Part shown: one piece after another, positions 22,263 to 32,973 of the stretch
Layout: each line of letters opens with the position of its first letter
Position numbering within the stretch: position 1 is the stretch's first letter
DNA from: Mycogone perniciosa
Taxonomy: Eukaryota > Ascomycota > Sordariomycetes > Hypocreales > Hypocreaceae
NCBI GenBank assembly: GCA_025331125.1
Contig: JAOALB010000127.1
Coordinates: 62,001 to 126,000, forward strand
Length of the DNA: 64,000 nt
Direction of reading: 5' to 3'
Made by a program: the position numbers and the translations under genes
Notes under the pieces: generated by a model
Told to the model about the DNA's origin: nothing
Database searches by the model: none
Seen by the model: only the letters and a program-made list of their open reading frames with translations

Positions 22263-23753
22263 ATGTCGTCGCCATCTGGCTCTTCACACAGCGGCAAACG
22301 CAAGAGGAATGCGACAAACAACATGACTGACTCTCCCAGTGCTTTGCTGGATGGCGTCCAGCAGCCATCCTCACGCGATGCCTCGGGAGAGGACGGCGAC
22401 ACCACAGCACCAGAGTCTGGTCGCCAGAATCGACGGAGCTCTAACAGCGCAGGTCCGAATCCTAACAAGCGACAGCGGGCCAACTCAGATCGGGCTCTCG
22501 GCAACGGCGACAATGCCCTCGACCCAGGCGAGCCCAGTGACACTACTGAGGCCAGTGTAGACATCGCCGAGAGGGTCGGCCGAAAGGGCCGAAAGAGCAT
22601 GACCAAGGAAGCTGATGAAGAGAAGAGGAAAGCTATGCCGCCACCCCCCATTGGCGAGATGATACATCCTGTTGGCTACACGACGAACCCTCCGCCCGTT
22701 GGTCGTGCGGTGAGGGTATACGCTGATGGCGTCTTCGACTTGTTCCATCTTGGGTAGGTATTCGCGTTATATCGGTTGGGCACACGTATACTAACTGGCC
22801 TCCAGACACATGCGCCAACTCGAACAAGCAAAGAAAGCGTTCCCTAACACCACACTTGTTGTGGGCGTCACGGGCGATGGTGAGACACACAAGCGCAAAG
22901 GCTTGACGGTCATGTCTGCGAAGGAGCGCGCCGAGTCAGTTCGACACTGCAAGTGGGTGGATGAGGTGATTGAAGATTGCCCGTGGATTGTGACGCCCAA
23001 GTTCCTTGACGAACATCAACTCGACTATGTCGCGCACGACGATATTCCATATGGCGCAGACGAGGGCGATGATATCTACCAACCTATAAAGGAGGCTGGC
23101 AAGTTTCTCGTCACCCAGCGAACAGATGGTGTTAGCACCACTGGCATCATTACAAGGTGAGCTTGATTATGCAGTAGCACCATGCTGGCTCAGGGATCTA
23201 TGACTGACACATTTCTCGCAGAATCGTTCGTGACTATGAAAAGTATATTGCCCGACAGTTTAGACGTGGTACTTCGCGCCAAGAGCTCAATGTCAGTTGG
23301 CTCAAGAAGAATGAGATGGATCTCAAGCGTCATGTCCAGGATCTGCGTGAAAACATCACCAATAACTGGACGACCACAGGCCAGGAGCTTAGCCGAGAGC
23401 TGAAGCAGTTCTGGCCAACTAGTCGACCACAAAGTCCTGCTCGCTTCGGCAGCGCTACCAACGATGCTCTGCGGTCACCAACCACACCCGGCACAGGAAA
23501 TTCCAAGGAATTCATCAGCGGCTACGCTCTCGGGCTGGTCGGTGGCGTGCGGTCATGGGTTCGTTTGCCTCTCCCATCTGCCCGCCATCTTCGTACCTCG
23601 AGCTAACAGGATATGCATATACAGATGACAAAGAACCGGAGGACACCGACAGATAGCCAACCCGTGAGTGACGATGAGTCTGAAGAGAGTGATAGCAATG
23701 GAAGACGGTCAGAGTCCTCTCACCACATTGTGCCAACTCCAAACAAAGCATAG
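22263..23753 (+). CDS. pct1: Choline-phosphate cytidylyltransferase
   Basis: Exons 22263..22753, 22806..23156, 23222..23558 and 23625..23753 give 435 residues. It makes CDP-choline from CTP and phosphocholine, the rate-setting step of the Kennedy pathway. The catalytic core starts at [20 protein letters not shown]; the HxGH nucleotide-binding motif is split by intron 1 (…FHLG/HMRQ). The second signature is [13 protein letters not shown], where most members have STTDII, so Asp is replaced by Gly. Between them [15 protein letters not shown] is typical. The ~150-residue N-terminus is disordered and basic. After the core comes an amphipathic region ([14 protein letters not shown]) likely to bind membrane, and a Ser-rich acidic tail ([17 protein letters not shown]) suited to phosphorylation. 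Introns are 52-66 bp with standard ends. Confidence 0.95.
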
Positions 23754-24718
23754 AGGGCCTTTCACGCAACAGGAAGTTTGGTTTGTGGGAGCATGTCAAA
23801 AAAAGGCGGTTAGGGATGGGGAGAGAATAAACTATCGGGAAACAGGATAATCTGTGGTAATAGGGAGTCTGTGGTATTGTTGGCGCGTCGGTTTGCTTGG
23901 GGGAATCCAAAAACAGCCATCACTTTGCTCCGACATCTATTATGTATTCATTATGTCAAATTTCAAACCTATGTTGATATGCCTTTGCGACATGGCTTCG
24001 TGAGACGTCCGTCCTCCTCTTCGGTATGTTCTCACTACCCTGACCATTTGAATGAAGGAATGTTGAAAATACGACTGGGATTCCAACCGAGAGTATGTTC
24101 TGCAGGACTTCCCCTGTTCGAGCCTTACCTTGGCGCTGCACTTTCAAAAGAAAAAAATACGAAGTACGGAGTAGAAGGATGTGCATGGACAAGGCGAAAG
24201 AAGCCAAGCCGGACAAGGCTTTAGGCATCATCCACAAGTATATACATACTTGGTAGGCAGCCTCGTTGCAGCCTCAATGTGCGATATACATGTCGGTGCT
24301 GTAAAATGGAAGCAGACCTGCACTGCGACCTTGCCGTGCCACCTCCCTCCCATTTGGGCTTTTGCCGCAGCAATAGGATGGGACAGGAATCTCAACCAAT
24401 TGTTGCATTTGTTTTAGATCTGTCCGAAGAGCCGCCGTTTGATGTTGCAACAGCAAGTGCCAAGCATGGGAACAGCCACACACAGCCTTGTTATCTCGCG
24501 GTTGGCGGCTAACAGCCGATGCGGTTGCCTGTTAGCACTTCGTACTCCGTATCTATACTATCTCGATAGAAGTGTAACCTCGTTACGTGGACAAATCACG
24601 CTGCCGATATGCACCATGCTTGTGGTGAGATGGTAATATGTCCAACACCTCCATGTGGCTGCGCCGTGGCCTCCGTGCAGATGCTGGCATGGCATGCTCT
24701 GCACATGTAAGAAGTACA

Positions 24719-24737
24719 TACGAAGTACTACTTCGTA
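24719..24737. repeat. Near-palindrome of the GTACGAAGTAC sibling motif
   Basis: TACGAAGTACTACTTCGTA: two inverted GAAGTA copies sharing a centre. Confidence 0.75.
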
Positions 24738-25812
24738 AGCACTTACGACCTCGTGCAGCATGTACCCATGTAGGTACTTCGTGCGTACTCGTACAGCGCA
24801 CAAGCGGGCGAATAGGATTATGGCTGCATGGATAGGCAGGCTGCGCGATTGCTTGCCGCACTTCTTTGTGCCCAAACCGGCACGCATGAACAAATCCTCT
24901 CCGTTGCCGCACTTAGCCCAAATACAGATAGCTCTTATTACTATTACTTCGTACAGATAACTCTTATCCAGCACAATAATGCGGAGTACGGAGTACTGGT
25001 ACTACAATTGAACAGCAAAAGGTCCTATTAGTTTCCATCATTTGCAGCTTCTCTTTTCTTGGCCCCCACCTGATGCGATGCTGCAGTACCACATATGCAT
25101 GTACTTCGTACGCACACATATCAACTGGAAGCCCATGGAAATGGAGCCTCTAAAAATATCTCGTGTCGTTCAACTGCGGTTTACGAAGAAGTACATACTG
25201 CTCGTACTGTATATAGATGTAGTAAGCAACATTGCATATCATTACTACCCTAGTATTAGCATTGGACATGAGGTGATTCCCCCTTGTCATTCGCCAACCG
25301 GGTACAAATGTTCCGGACTGTCAAACACACAGCTCGTGGGATAAGCGCCGACAAGCCGGGCTCAGCAGCCGAGAAAGACCTGCAGAAACGCGGTTGGGTC
25401 CACGGACGGTTGTGAGCTTGTTTGTCCCTGCTAACTGCGGCTTGCTTTGCATCAAGTCTGTCTGATGCGCATGCTAGTACTCCGTACTACTATCAAATTA
25501 CGAAGTACACCGCAGTGGATATGAGAGCGATAAGAGGAACGAATGGATGGTGTACTGCATAATATGTTCGGAGTAATCAGAGAATTTGGTAGTAGTATGC
25601 ACATAATACCAATAGTGCCAAATGCATCGTATAAGGGATCGATAGAACCGGGCACAGCCTTTTTTGGGGTGAAGCTGACATAATGAAACTAGTAGGAAAA
25701 CTATGGATTCTGGGAAGAGGGCCGTAAAATAGCCCCCAAACGGCTCGCTAGCCCCCAATTATTGCCAGCGGCTCGCTAGTGAGAGAGGCCGTAACCCCTC
25801 ACGTTTCAACAA

Positions 25813-25839
25813 ATGAACAAACAAACAAACAAACAAACT
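25813..25839. repeat. Microsatellite (AACA)n
   Basis: Several uninterrupted ACAA units. Confidence 0.75.
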
Positions 25840-27249
25840 TCAATTTGCTTTTTCCATCTCGTGGACTCGAAAGTCGGAGACAAGAAAGAATGGACAGACG
25901 TGATCGACAGCAGGGTTGGATCAGGCATTGGGTCATGTTTGTCGTGGCCACCAACAAAGCATCGGGCAACGTATGTACTACTGCTACAAGGACTACTACT
26001 ACCACCACTACTACTACTTCCAACACGGGACTCCATCCATTTTATGCTGGCTCCATCTTGGATGGGCTCATGGGTCCCTCGTGGATTCCTTGTCCAAAAC
26101 TTGGTTTGGTGGGGTTGCTCTAATATGGAACGGAGTCATTTCACCCACACGGAACAAGCACCATGCTCTGGCTCCGGGGCTCTCCTCAGCTCCCAAATCA
26201 GCAGAGATGACGATACATACCCATGCAGGGTTGGCAAACATGGGTCTCCTTGGATCCACGGACCACGAGGCCATGGGCCGCGCCGCGGGACCCGACAGCG
26301 CGAAACCCTAGTGGATGGCTTGATGCCTGGCTTTACATATCCTGGGCGTGCTGCCGGCGCCAACATCAGCTCTGCTCAAGTGAATCGTTGGGCGAAGCAA
26401 AGGGGGAGGAAACGTGCGATTTTTCTTTTCAGCTCTGGCCCCGGTCGTTGAACCAACTGTTCCAGCGCGAACCGCCTCGACACACAAGACAACATCACCG
26501 TCGCAGCCAGTTCAATCAATGCTATGCCAACTGAGGCTTAGGGAATGAGCCGAGCTTTAGTTCATGTTTCAACGTCTTCAACACTTAATCAGAGGGAAGA
26601 TCTGAAGGGATATTTGAGACGAAATACGGAGTACATGGGATGGGACGGCTACGAAGTACATTGCAAAACGCTGGGCTGTGGCGCGCTGAGTCCTTGGCTG
26701 GCTGGTGAATGATTTTCTAGCGTCTGATTCGGCTGTCGATCTCTGGCCTCCATGCCCAGACGCATGCACTCCTGTCGCGCAACCGACGACTGCCACAAAC
26801 AAACAAGGCCCTCCAAAATGAGGAGACGACGCCGGGAAGTACGGAGTTGCACTTCGTACCCATGGAGTACATGCGCACATCAATACGACGTACATACATT
26901 TGCAGGCTCAAGTATGTTTTTGCGACATCTGCGCACATTATTTCGATTATGCGAGAGAATTGGAATTGCTGAAGACAAAGGGACGAGGTATCAATGGCCT
27001 CACGCATGCGAAATTGGAGCTCCAGCATTCTTCGGATATTTCCTGTGTGGGGTGACTCTGGAATAATCTGAAAGATGCCATCTCTGACAACTCGTAACGA
27101 GCAATGGTGCATACATCCAAGTACTAGTCCAGGATATTCGGCGGGATCCGTACGAAGTACGGAGTACATGTACTGGCTTGCATCGCATGATTGCTGGTTC
27201 AGACAAACAATGAGGCAAGCCAACCCCACCGCCGTCGCATTCGTTCTAC

Positions 27250-27278
27250 CAGTCCACAACAGTCCACAACAGTCCACA
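27250..27278. repeat. 10-bp tandem repeat, about three copies
   Basis: CAGTCCACAA repeated twice plus CAGTCCACA. Confidence 0.85.
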
Positions 27279-28828
27279 GCTCCGCAGCTTCTTCTGACCA
27301 AGCGCGAACCGCCTTCAGTGCCACCCACATGGATGAGGGTCCAACCGATGGAACGATGGCTGACGTTTCGTCCAGTCTCAGTCTCCTAGGGGGGCGCCTA
27401 GAGACGCCGGCTTCTTCAATGGAAAAGAAAGATATCACCAGATGGCGACTAACACAGACGGGGGACTCCTCCCTTCTTGTTGACACCTCTGGCTGGTCAG
27501 CTCCGACCAGCTGGGACGTTGACGCCATACCCGTTCTACCCGTGGTCCCCCTGTCGCCATGTTCACCCATTCCTCCCGCGCAGTGGGCGGCCTGCCCAAT
27601 TTGCGTCTCATTATCCACAGGGTGCACCAACCCTTTTAGCCGCTCGCCGGCGTCTTGAGGGGAGAATGAGTGGGTGTCTCAGCCTCCATTTCGAGAATGC
27701 GTCGAAAGGTCTAATAATATCCATCAGCTACCAGTTTGGCAACAATCCTGCGCATTAGTCATAGCTGCTTTTACGAGCCGTATGTTTTCGGCGTACTACG
27801 GGGTGTTTCGTACTGCAATTATTACTATTACTCAACAGAGCGTACCTTTGTTGGTTGGCTCCAACGGGCGAAGGCAAGAAACACGTTTGCTGCTCACAGG
27901 AGGAGTCTCACCCCTCCATCACGGCCATCTCCTTGCAGTCCTCTCTCTCCGCGCGCCAATGACATCTAGGCGCACGCACACAACTCGCAGCACCGTCTGC
28001 ACTTCGTATGTGTGAAGCCTTTTAGTTTCTACCCCAGTCCCTGGTTCACTCGTTCATAGGCCTGCTCCTAAGCCTCCCGCAGGCAGGGCTGTCCCATCCA
28101 CGCGGCGAAGTCTCCACTGCTTGGCTCCGTCAGCCTCGACTGGGCCCAGCTAAAATGTCGGGGAGATTGGTTGCCCCTGTGGGCTGGAGCTGATTCTCGC
28201 GACGCAGTTTATGGATGCAGGACCTTGCAGGCCATGTCGTCTGCCATGGTTTTACATGCACCCCATGCTCAGCTGCCAGCCTACGGGTCGTCATGGCGCC
28301 AGGATCATGGATTTCAATGGACCACTTCAACTCGTTCGGCTGTGTTGGCGCGTCATGGCCCTGTCGCCCACGCGCTCACAAACGGACACTCACCCTATCT
28401 CTTGAGTCCTGCGCTGTTTTTACGACAACCGCCTCTCACCGCATCGCGGCAATGCCTTGCTCCCATCCTATATTTGTCACTTGAAGACACTTTGCCGTTG
28501 TACGGAGTACTGTTGCTAGGGACCTTACTTTCCACCCAGGGGGCTGAGACTAGACGGGAACGCTTTCCCTCCCCCAATCCATTGTTTCTCTCTATTTGAG
28601 CGTTTTTGTCTCTCTTTTCTCTCTACACCAACACCCCCTTGCTTCCTTCTCCATGTTTCCCGGAAGTCGACTCCAAGACCCTTGAATTAGTATCCGGTTT
28701 CCGCCCATAACGACACTTCTTCAGCCGGCCGGGCTGTGTACACCAACTTCAGCCTTGTGCTTCACGATTCTTCAGCATTCACTCCTTCTAATTATTAACT
28801 ACCTGCATGTCCCATCTGGTTGTTCAAA

Positions 28829-31800
28829 ATGGGCAGTCTGAGGAACATTATGAACGTCGATGACGACCACATCGACTCACATTCCATAAGAAGGGACAGG
28901 AAACCAGGCCCGAGATCTTCCATAGATCAAGACCCATCGATGTCCATGCCAAGATACGGCCTCCCGGCCAATATATCAAACGCCCAGTCTTCAGCTCCAG
29001 GCCCGAGGCGAACCTCACCTCCTCACCCTCTACACTCCGCCGTCTCACCTATTCGCTATCCCAGCCCTCCCGGCAGTCGTCGTCGGAGCAATACCAGCAC
29101 AGATTCAATGGATTCTTCGTACGGCCATGCCCATATGAACTCGTACTCAGGGGCACCTATGAGACCGATGATGCCAGGCAGTGGTGTAGGAGAGCCCCCA
29201 GTCAAGTTGACTCCAATAACCGGAAGGGTCAGTCGTGCAAAGAAAGGCGTCCCAGTTCATACATGCGATCAATGCCGTCCACCAAAAGTACTTACCTCAC
29301 CCCCATCCTTTTTTCATGTTGATAACAAGCAACTAACCTTCTCATTTACACAAGACCTTTACAAGAGCAGAGCATTTGAGGTGTGTTGGCTTCTCATGTT
29401 TGCGAAGGATGTAACATTTAACTAATTTGGGTAGACGACATCAACTTAGCCATCAACCTCCTGAGTTGGCATGCACTGTTCCAGGCTGCGAGAAAGTCTT
29501 TCATCGCAAAGATCTCCTGGAACGACATCAACAGAGACAGTAAGATTACCAGAAGCTATGAGGGAAGTGGGCTAAACGAGTGGATATGTAATTAACCCGA
29601 AAACAGTGATCAAGACGATAAGTTGAACAAGGATGCTGGTCAATCTTCACGGCGATCGTATGCGAGTACCAGCCCGAATCGACGTTATGGCGACTCGCCG
29701 CCGGCCCCATTACTACAAATTTCCACCTTCGGTGGCCCGTCTACTGGCTCAGGGATCACGAATGCCTCATCGGTCCAAAATATGTCTATGGGTCCTGGTC
29801 ACTGGTCAGCAGCCGGTAAGCCTGCGCCTCGGGGAAACCCGATGTCGTCACCACATTTGCGGGACACGCAGAATGGGTATAAAATGGGTGACATTAAAAG
29901 CGAATACGTGATAGACTCCGTGGGAGGTGTTCCAGCATCAAACACTAGAATGGCCCCTGGATACAATGAACCACGGTCTGCTGCCGGCTTGGGGATGTTG
30001 AACCCGGTTTCGGGTCTTTGTATGTCTGATACAGTGCCATCAAATCTTCCATGGACTGACACCACGGGCATCCCCTCATCTGCCTCTGGGAGCACCTACT
30101 CGACTCCAGCATCCGATAACTCTCGATGTCAGCAGCCACTCAGTCGTACTTCAAGCGGCGAATGGAACGGTCAACTCTCATCCTACGTTACGGCTTCGAG
30201 GGACTTGCAAAGTCCCATGATCGCCAGTAGTGGTTATCCTCTCTCCTTTGGGTATGCGACAACACCTCCGCAGGTGTATGCATCAATTTACGGGGAAGGA
30301 ATGGGCATCCCATTCCCGGGTTATGAGGAAACAAACCCTCTATACAGTCCTCATCACATCGTTGGCAACACGGTTCGTAGTCTATCTCCGCAACTGGTCG
30401 TTGGCCAATCCGACACTTTAGTCACAACACCGTCGGCTCTACCCACGGATCGATTGATGTCTCCTCGCCCTTGTAGCCGTGAGCCTGTCGATGCTCTTGG
30501 TCTATTCTCTCTGATGCCTGTAGCCCTGAGTCGTGAGACTCGCTCGGTCATCCCCGCCTATATCGAGGTCTACTGGGACAAAGTCCATAGCATGTACCCG
30601 ATGATTCACAAGCCGACATTTGAGAGTGCCTCGGATATGATCTCAGAGCACTTGGACATCCTTCAATGCGCCATGGCTGCTATTGCAACTCAGTTTCTTG
30701 AACACGAGGAACACCGTAATAATGGCCATACTCTGCACGCTTATGCTTTAGATAAATCGAAGGTGGTGAGTACGGAGAACATTGTCCTACTAAGAACTAG
30801 CCGCTGATGAAAACGAAATCTCTAGTATACGAATACCAACGTTGAAGAATGGCCATTGCCCATAATGCAAGCCGTCCTTCTGTGCGAGTATTATGCGCGG
30901 TTCCGAGGAAGGAGCAAGAAAGCATATCAACCATCGCCTCGGTTTGAGATCTTATACCAAATGGTTAGTGCGCATTATAATTCTTACGCCTCTATGGAGT
31001 CTTCTCCCAGTGCGAGAAAAGCCTCTTCTATTTCCTTGCTTTCTTATTTCTAATTTTCCTACCATCTCGCTGTTTTCTCATCTCTAATACCCCCCCCCCT
31101 CCTTTTCTTTCTTTCTTCTCTTTTAACTCTTAATACTTGAAATACTTTGATCGGAATTCTTGTTTTTCTGTCTTGATTTCAATATGCTTTAGAATCACCA
31201 AGCCCAGGGACTCAATACTCAACTCTACTACAGGTCATCAATACACAAAGCACATACGCGCCCGCTTTGACGACTTGCGACGACTCCCAACGATGGAAGA
31301 TTTGGGTCGACATGGAATCAAGACGACGCCTCCTCTCTGCCTGTTTCCTACTCGATGTTCACGCAATGTCCTATCTCGAACAACCCCGCGTCAGGATCCT
31401 TGGCTTGGATTACAACACGCCGGAAACACTCCCCATTCCCCTCTCTGTTAGCACGTTACAACTTTGGGATGCGCCGACCTTCCAAGAATGGAGCAATATG
31501 GACAAGTCAATGATGTTGGCCAACGTTGGAATCACTCTACTGAGCGAACTCTCAGCGGACGACATTGATGCGATACCTGCTTTTGATGCCTCGCTGTTCC
31601 TGGCCACGCATGTCCTCCAGCTTTCTCAGCGACAGCCCCTCACAGAGGTTGACCTGGTGGATGACGCCTCGAGTATTACCACGAGCCAGTTCAGGATCGT
31701 TAACCTCTTCCCATACTCGCCGATTGCGATGACCTACCTTGCTCTCCACCATACCCCGCTGCACACGCTGTTGTCCGTCTCAGGCGATAGCTGGGTGTTC

Positions 31801-32304
31801 AACAAGAAGGTTCTGCAGGCAAGCATGTTTATGGAGCATCAAAGACAGCTAGAGAAATGGCGAGACTCTGGAAGTGCTGCGGTAGCGGCCGCTTTTGCTG
31901 TTCGAGCCTTGAACCTATTCCTCGGATTGGAGATGTGCATCGGCGAGGATGGAAGTGCAGCTCTGCCTTCCCAAGGCCCTCAGTATCGGGAAATTTCCGA
32001 TTTCTGGGGTGTATATGTGTGTGCTCTTATCTGCTGGGCCTTTGGTCACGTTGGTATGGGCCGTACCGACGTGGGCAGGCCTTCTCGAAGCACCGCGGTG
32101 CAATGTATTTTGAAGATGGCAGCCATGGAGCCTGGGCAGATCCAAAACATGTCCGAACAAGAGAGACAAACCGCATCTGGGGCGGTTAGTCTTGCCCGCG
32201 CCTCGTTGGAGAGGGACTGCCTCGGCGGAAGAAACATGTTGCTCGGTGATGCCGTCGGCGTTCTCAAGAAGCTAGAGGAGGGAGATAATTATAGACGTTT
32301 CTGA
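28829..32304 (+). CDS. C2H2 zinc-finger transcription factor with fungal-specific TF domain
   Basis: Six exons: 28829..29287, 29355..29380, 29435..29539, 29607..30765, 30826..30963 and 31234..32304; 985 residues. Two C2H2 fingers near residues 145-205 are spread over four exons: HTCDQCRPPK / TFTRAEHLR / RHQLSH, then CTVPGCEKVFHRKDLLERHQ. They are assembled only after splicing, with a 26-bp exon between. A Pro/Ser-rich linker follows, then the fungal-specific TF domain (about residues 480-760: IEVYWDKVHSMYPMIHKPTF, WVDMESRRRLLSACFLLDVH), a helical dimerisation/regulatory region. This finger-plus-Fungal_trans layout is nuclear and binds DNA; the target genes cannot be told from sequence. The 270-bp intron 5 (30964..31233) is longer than the others and has pyrimidine-rich stretches; its acceptor was placed at CTACAG/GTCATC because this keeps the frame into the conserved helix. 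Confidence 0.88.
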
Positions 32305-32973
32305 GGAGCTTTGATTTCTTGATTGTTTTGGTGTGTTTTTTTTATTTGTACAATGTGTAATGTCTGTGTATGTGTGAAAAGAAGAGAGGAATGTGCATTC
32401 TGGCGCAACAAGGATTGTATTATGGCATTTAGGGGGTTGGTTCGATGGGAGAAGGACGAGCGTGCATATCCGGATACAAAAGCATGGGGGGAAGCGATAA
32501 TTTCCTTTTTAAAATCCCTCCTGTCCTGTCGTTTAGAAACCATGGAGGTATTTATCATTATAATTGAGGCATAAGTTTACAGAATTTTGTACTCCGTACG
32601 TGCCTAATACTTTCAGAGATGATTTAAGAAATGATAATATCATATATCAAAACTCCTTTAATAAAAGCCATTTCTTTTCTAGGCTATTCATCCATTTTCC
32701 AGGTTTTAGTATGGCACCCTTTAGAGCAAAAGAAAATCCCGAATAAACAATTTAAAAAAAAGGCGGCCGTTCAACTCAACCTGACCCTTCATCCTCTCAT
32801 AGATAGATAATACACATTCGTCAAACCCCGAGGGTGACGATGGACGTTTCCTTTGCCTTCTCGTGCCCTTGACAACCAACCAAACCCCTCTCAACCCATA
32901 GCGTTTCGATAAACGATAGCCATCTGCCAGATTCAACCTCATTACCCGCGTTGATATTTCCAATTGGTTTTGT
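32305..32973. other. Convergent intergenic region
   Basis: 3' regions of the transcription factor and HRP1 genes. It is AT-rich, with GTACTCCGTACG near 32588 and an A-run at 32751-32760. No gene seen. Confidence 0.6.

Larger units (their letters stand above)
23754..28828. other. Gene-poor 5-kb region upstream of a transcription factor
   Basis: No convincing gene. Motif copies of both GTACGGAGTAC and GTACGAAGTAC types are frequent (near 24159, 24540, 24719, 24775, 24984, 25100, 25477, 25500, 26623, 26650, 26838, 27150, 28497). Also present are an (AACA)n run, a TAC-rich stretch near 25980-26020 and a 10-bp tandem repeat. The final 250 bp are CT-rich (TCTCTCTTTTCTCTCTAC) and probably hold the promoter and 5' UTR of the transcription factor. 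Long open frames around 25800-26450 and 27190-27660 look like chance. Confidence 0.55.

Noticed and set aside
25813..26451. 212-codon frame on the plus strand
   Set aside because: Starts in an (AACA)n microsatellite and crosses a TAC-repeat stretch; no protein-like features.
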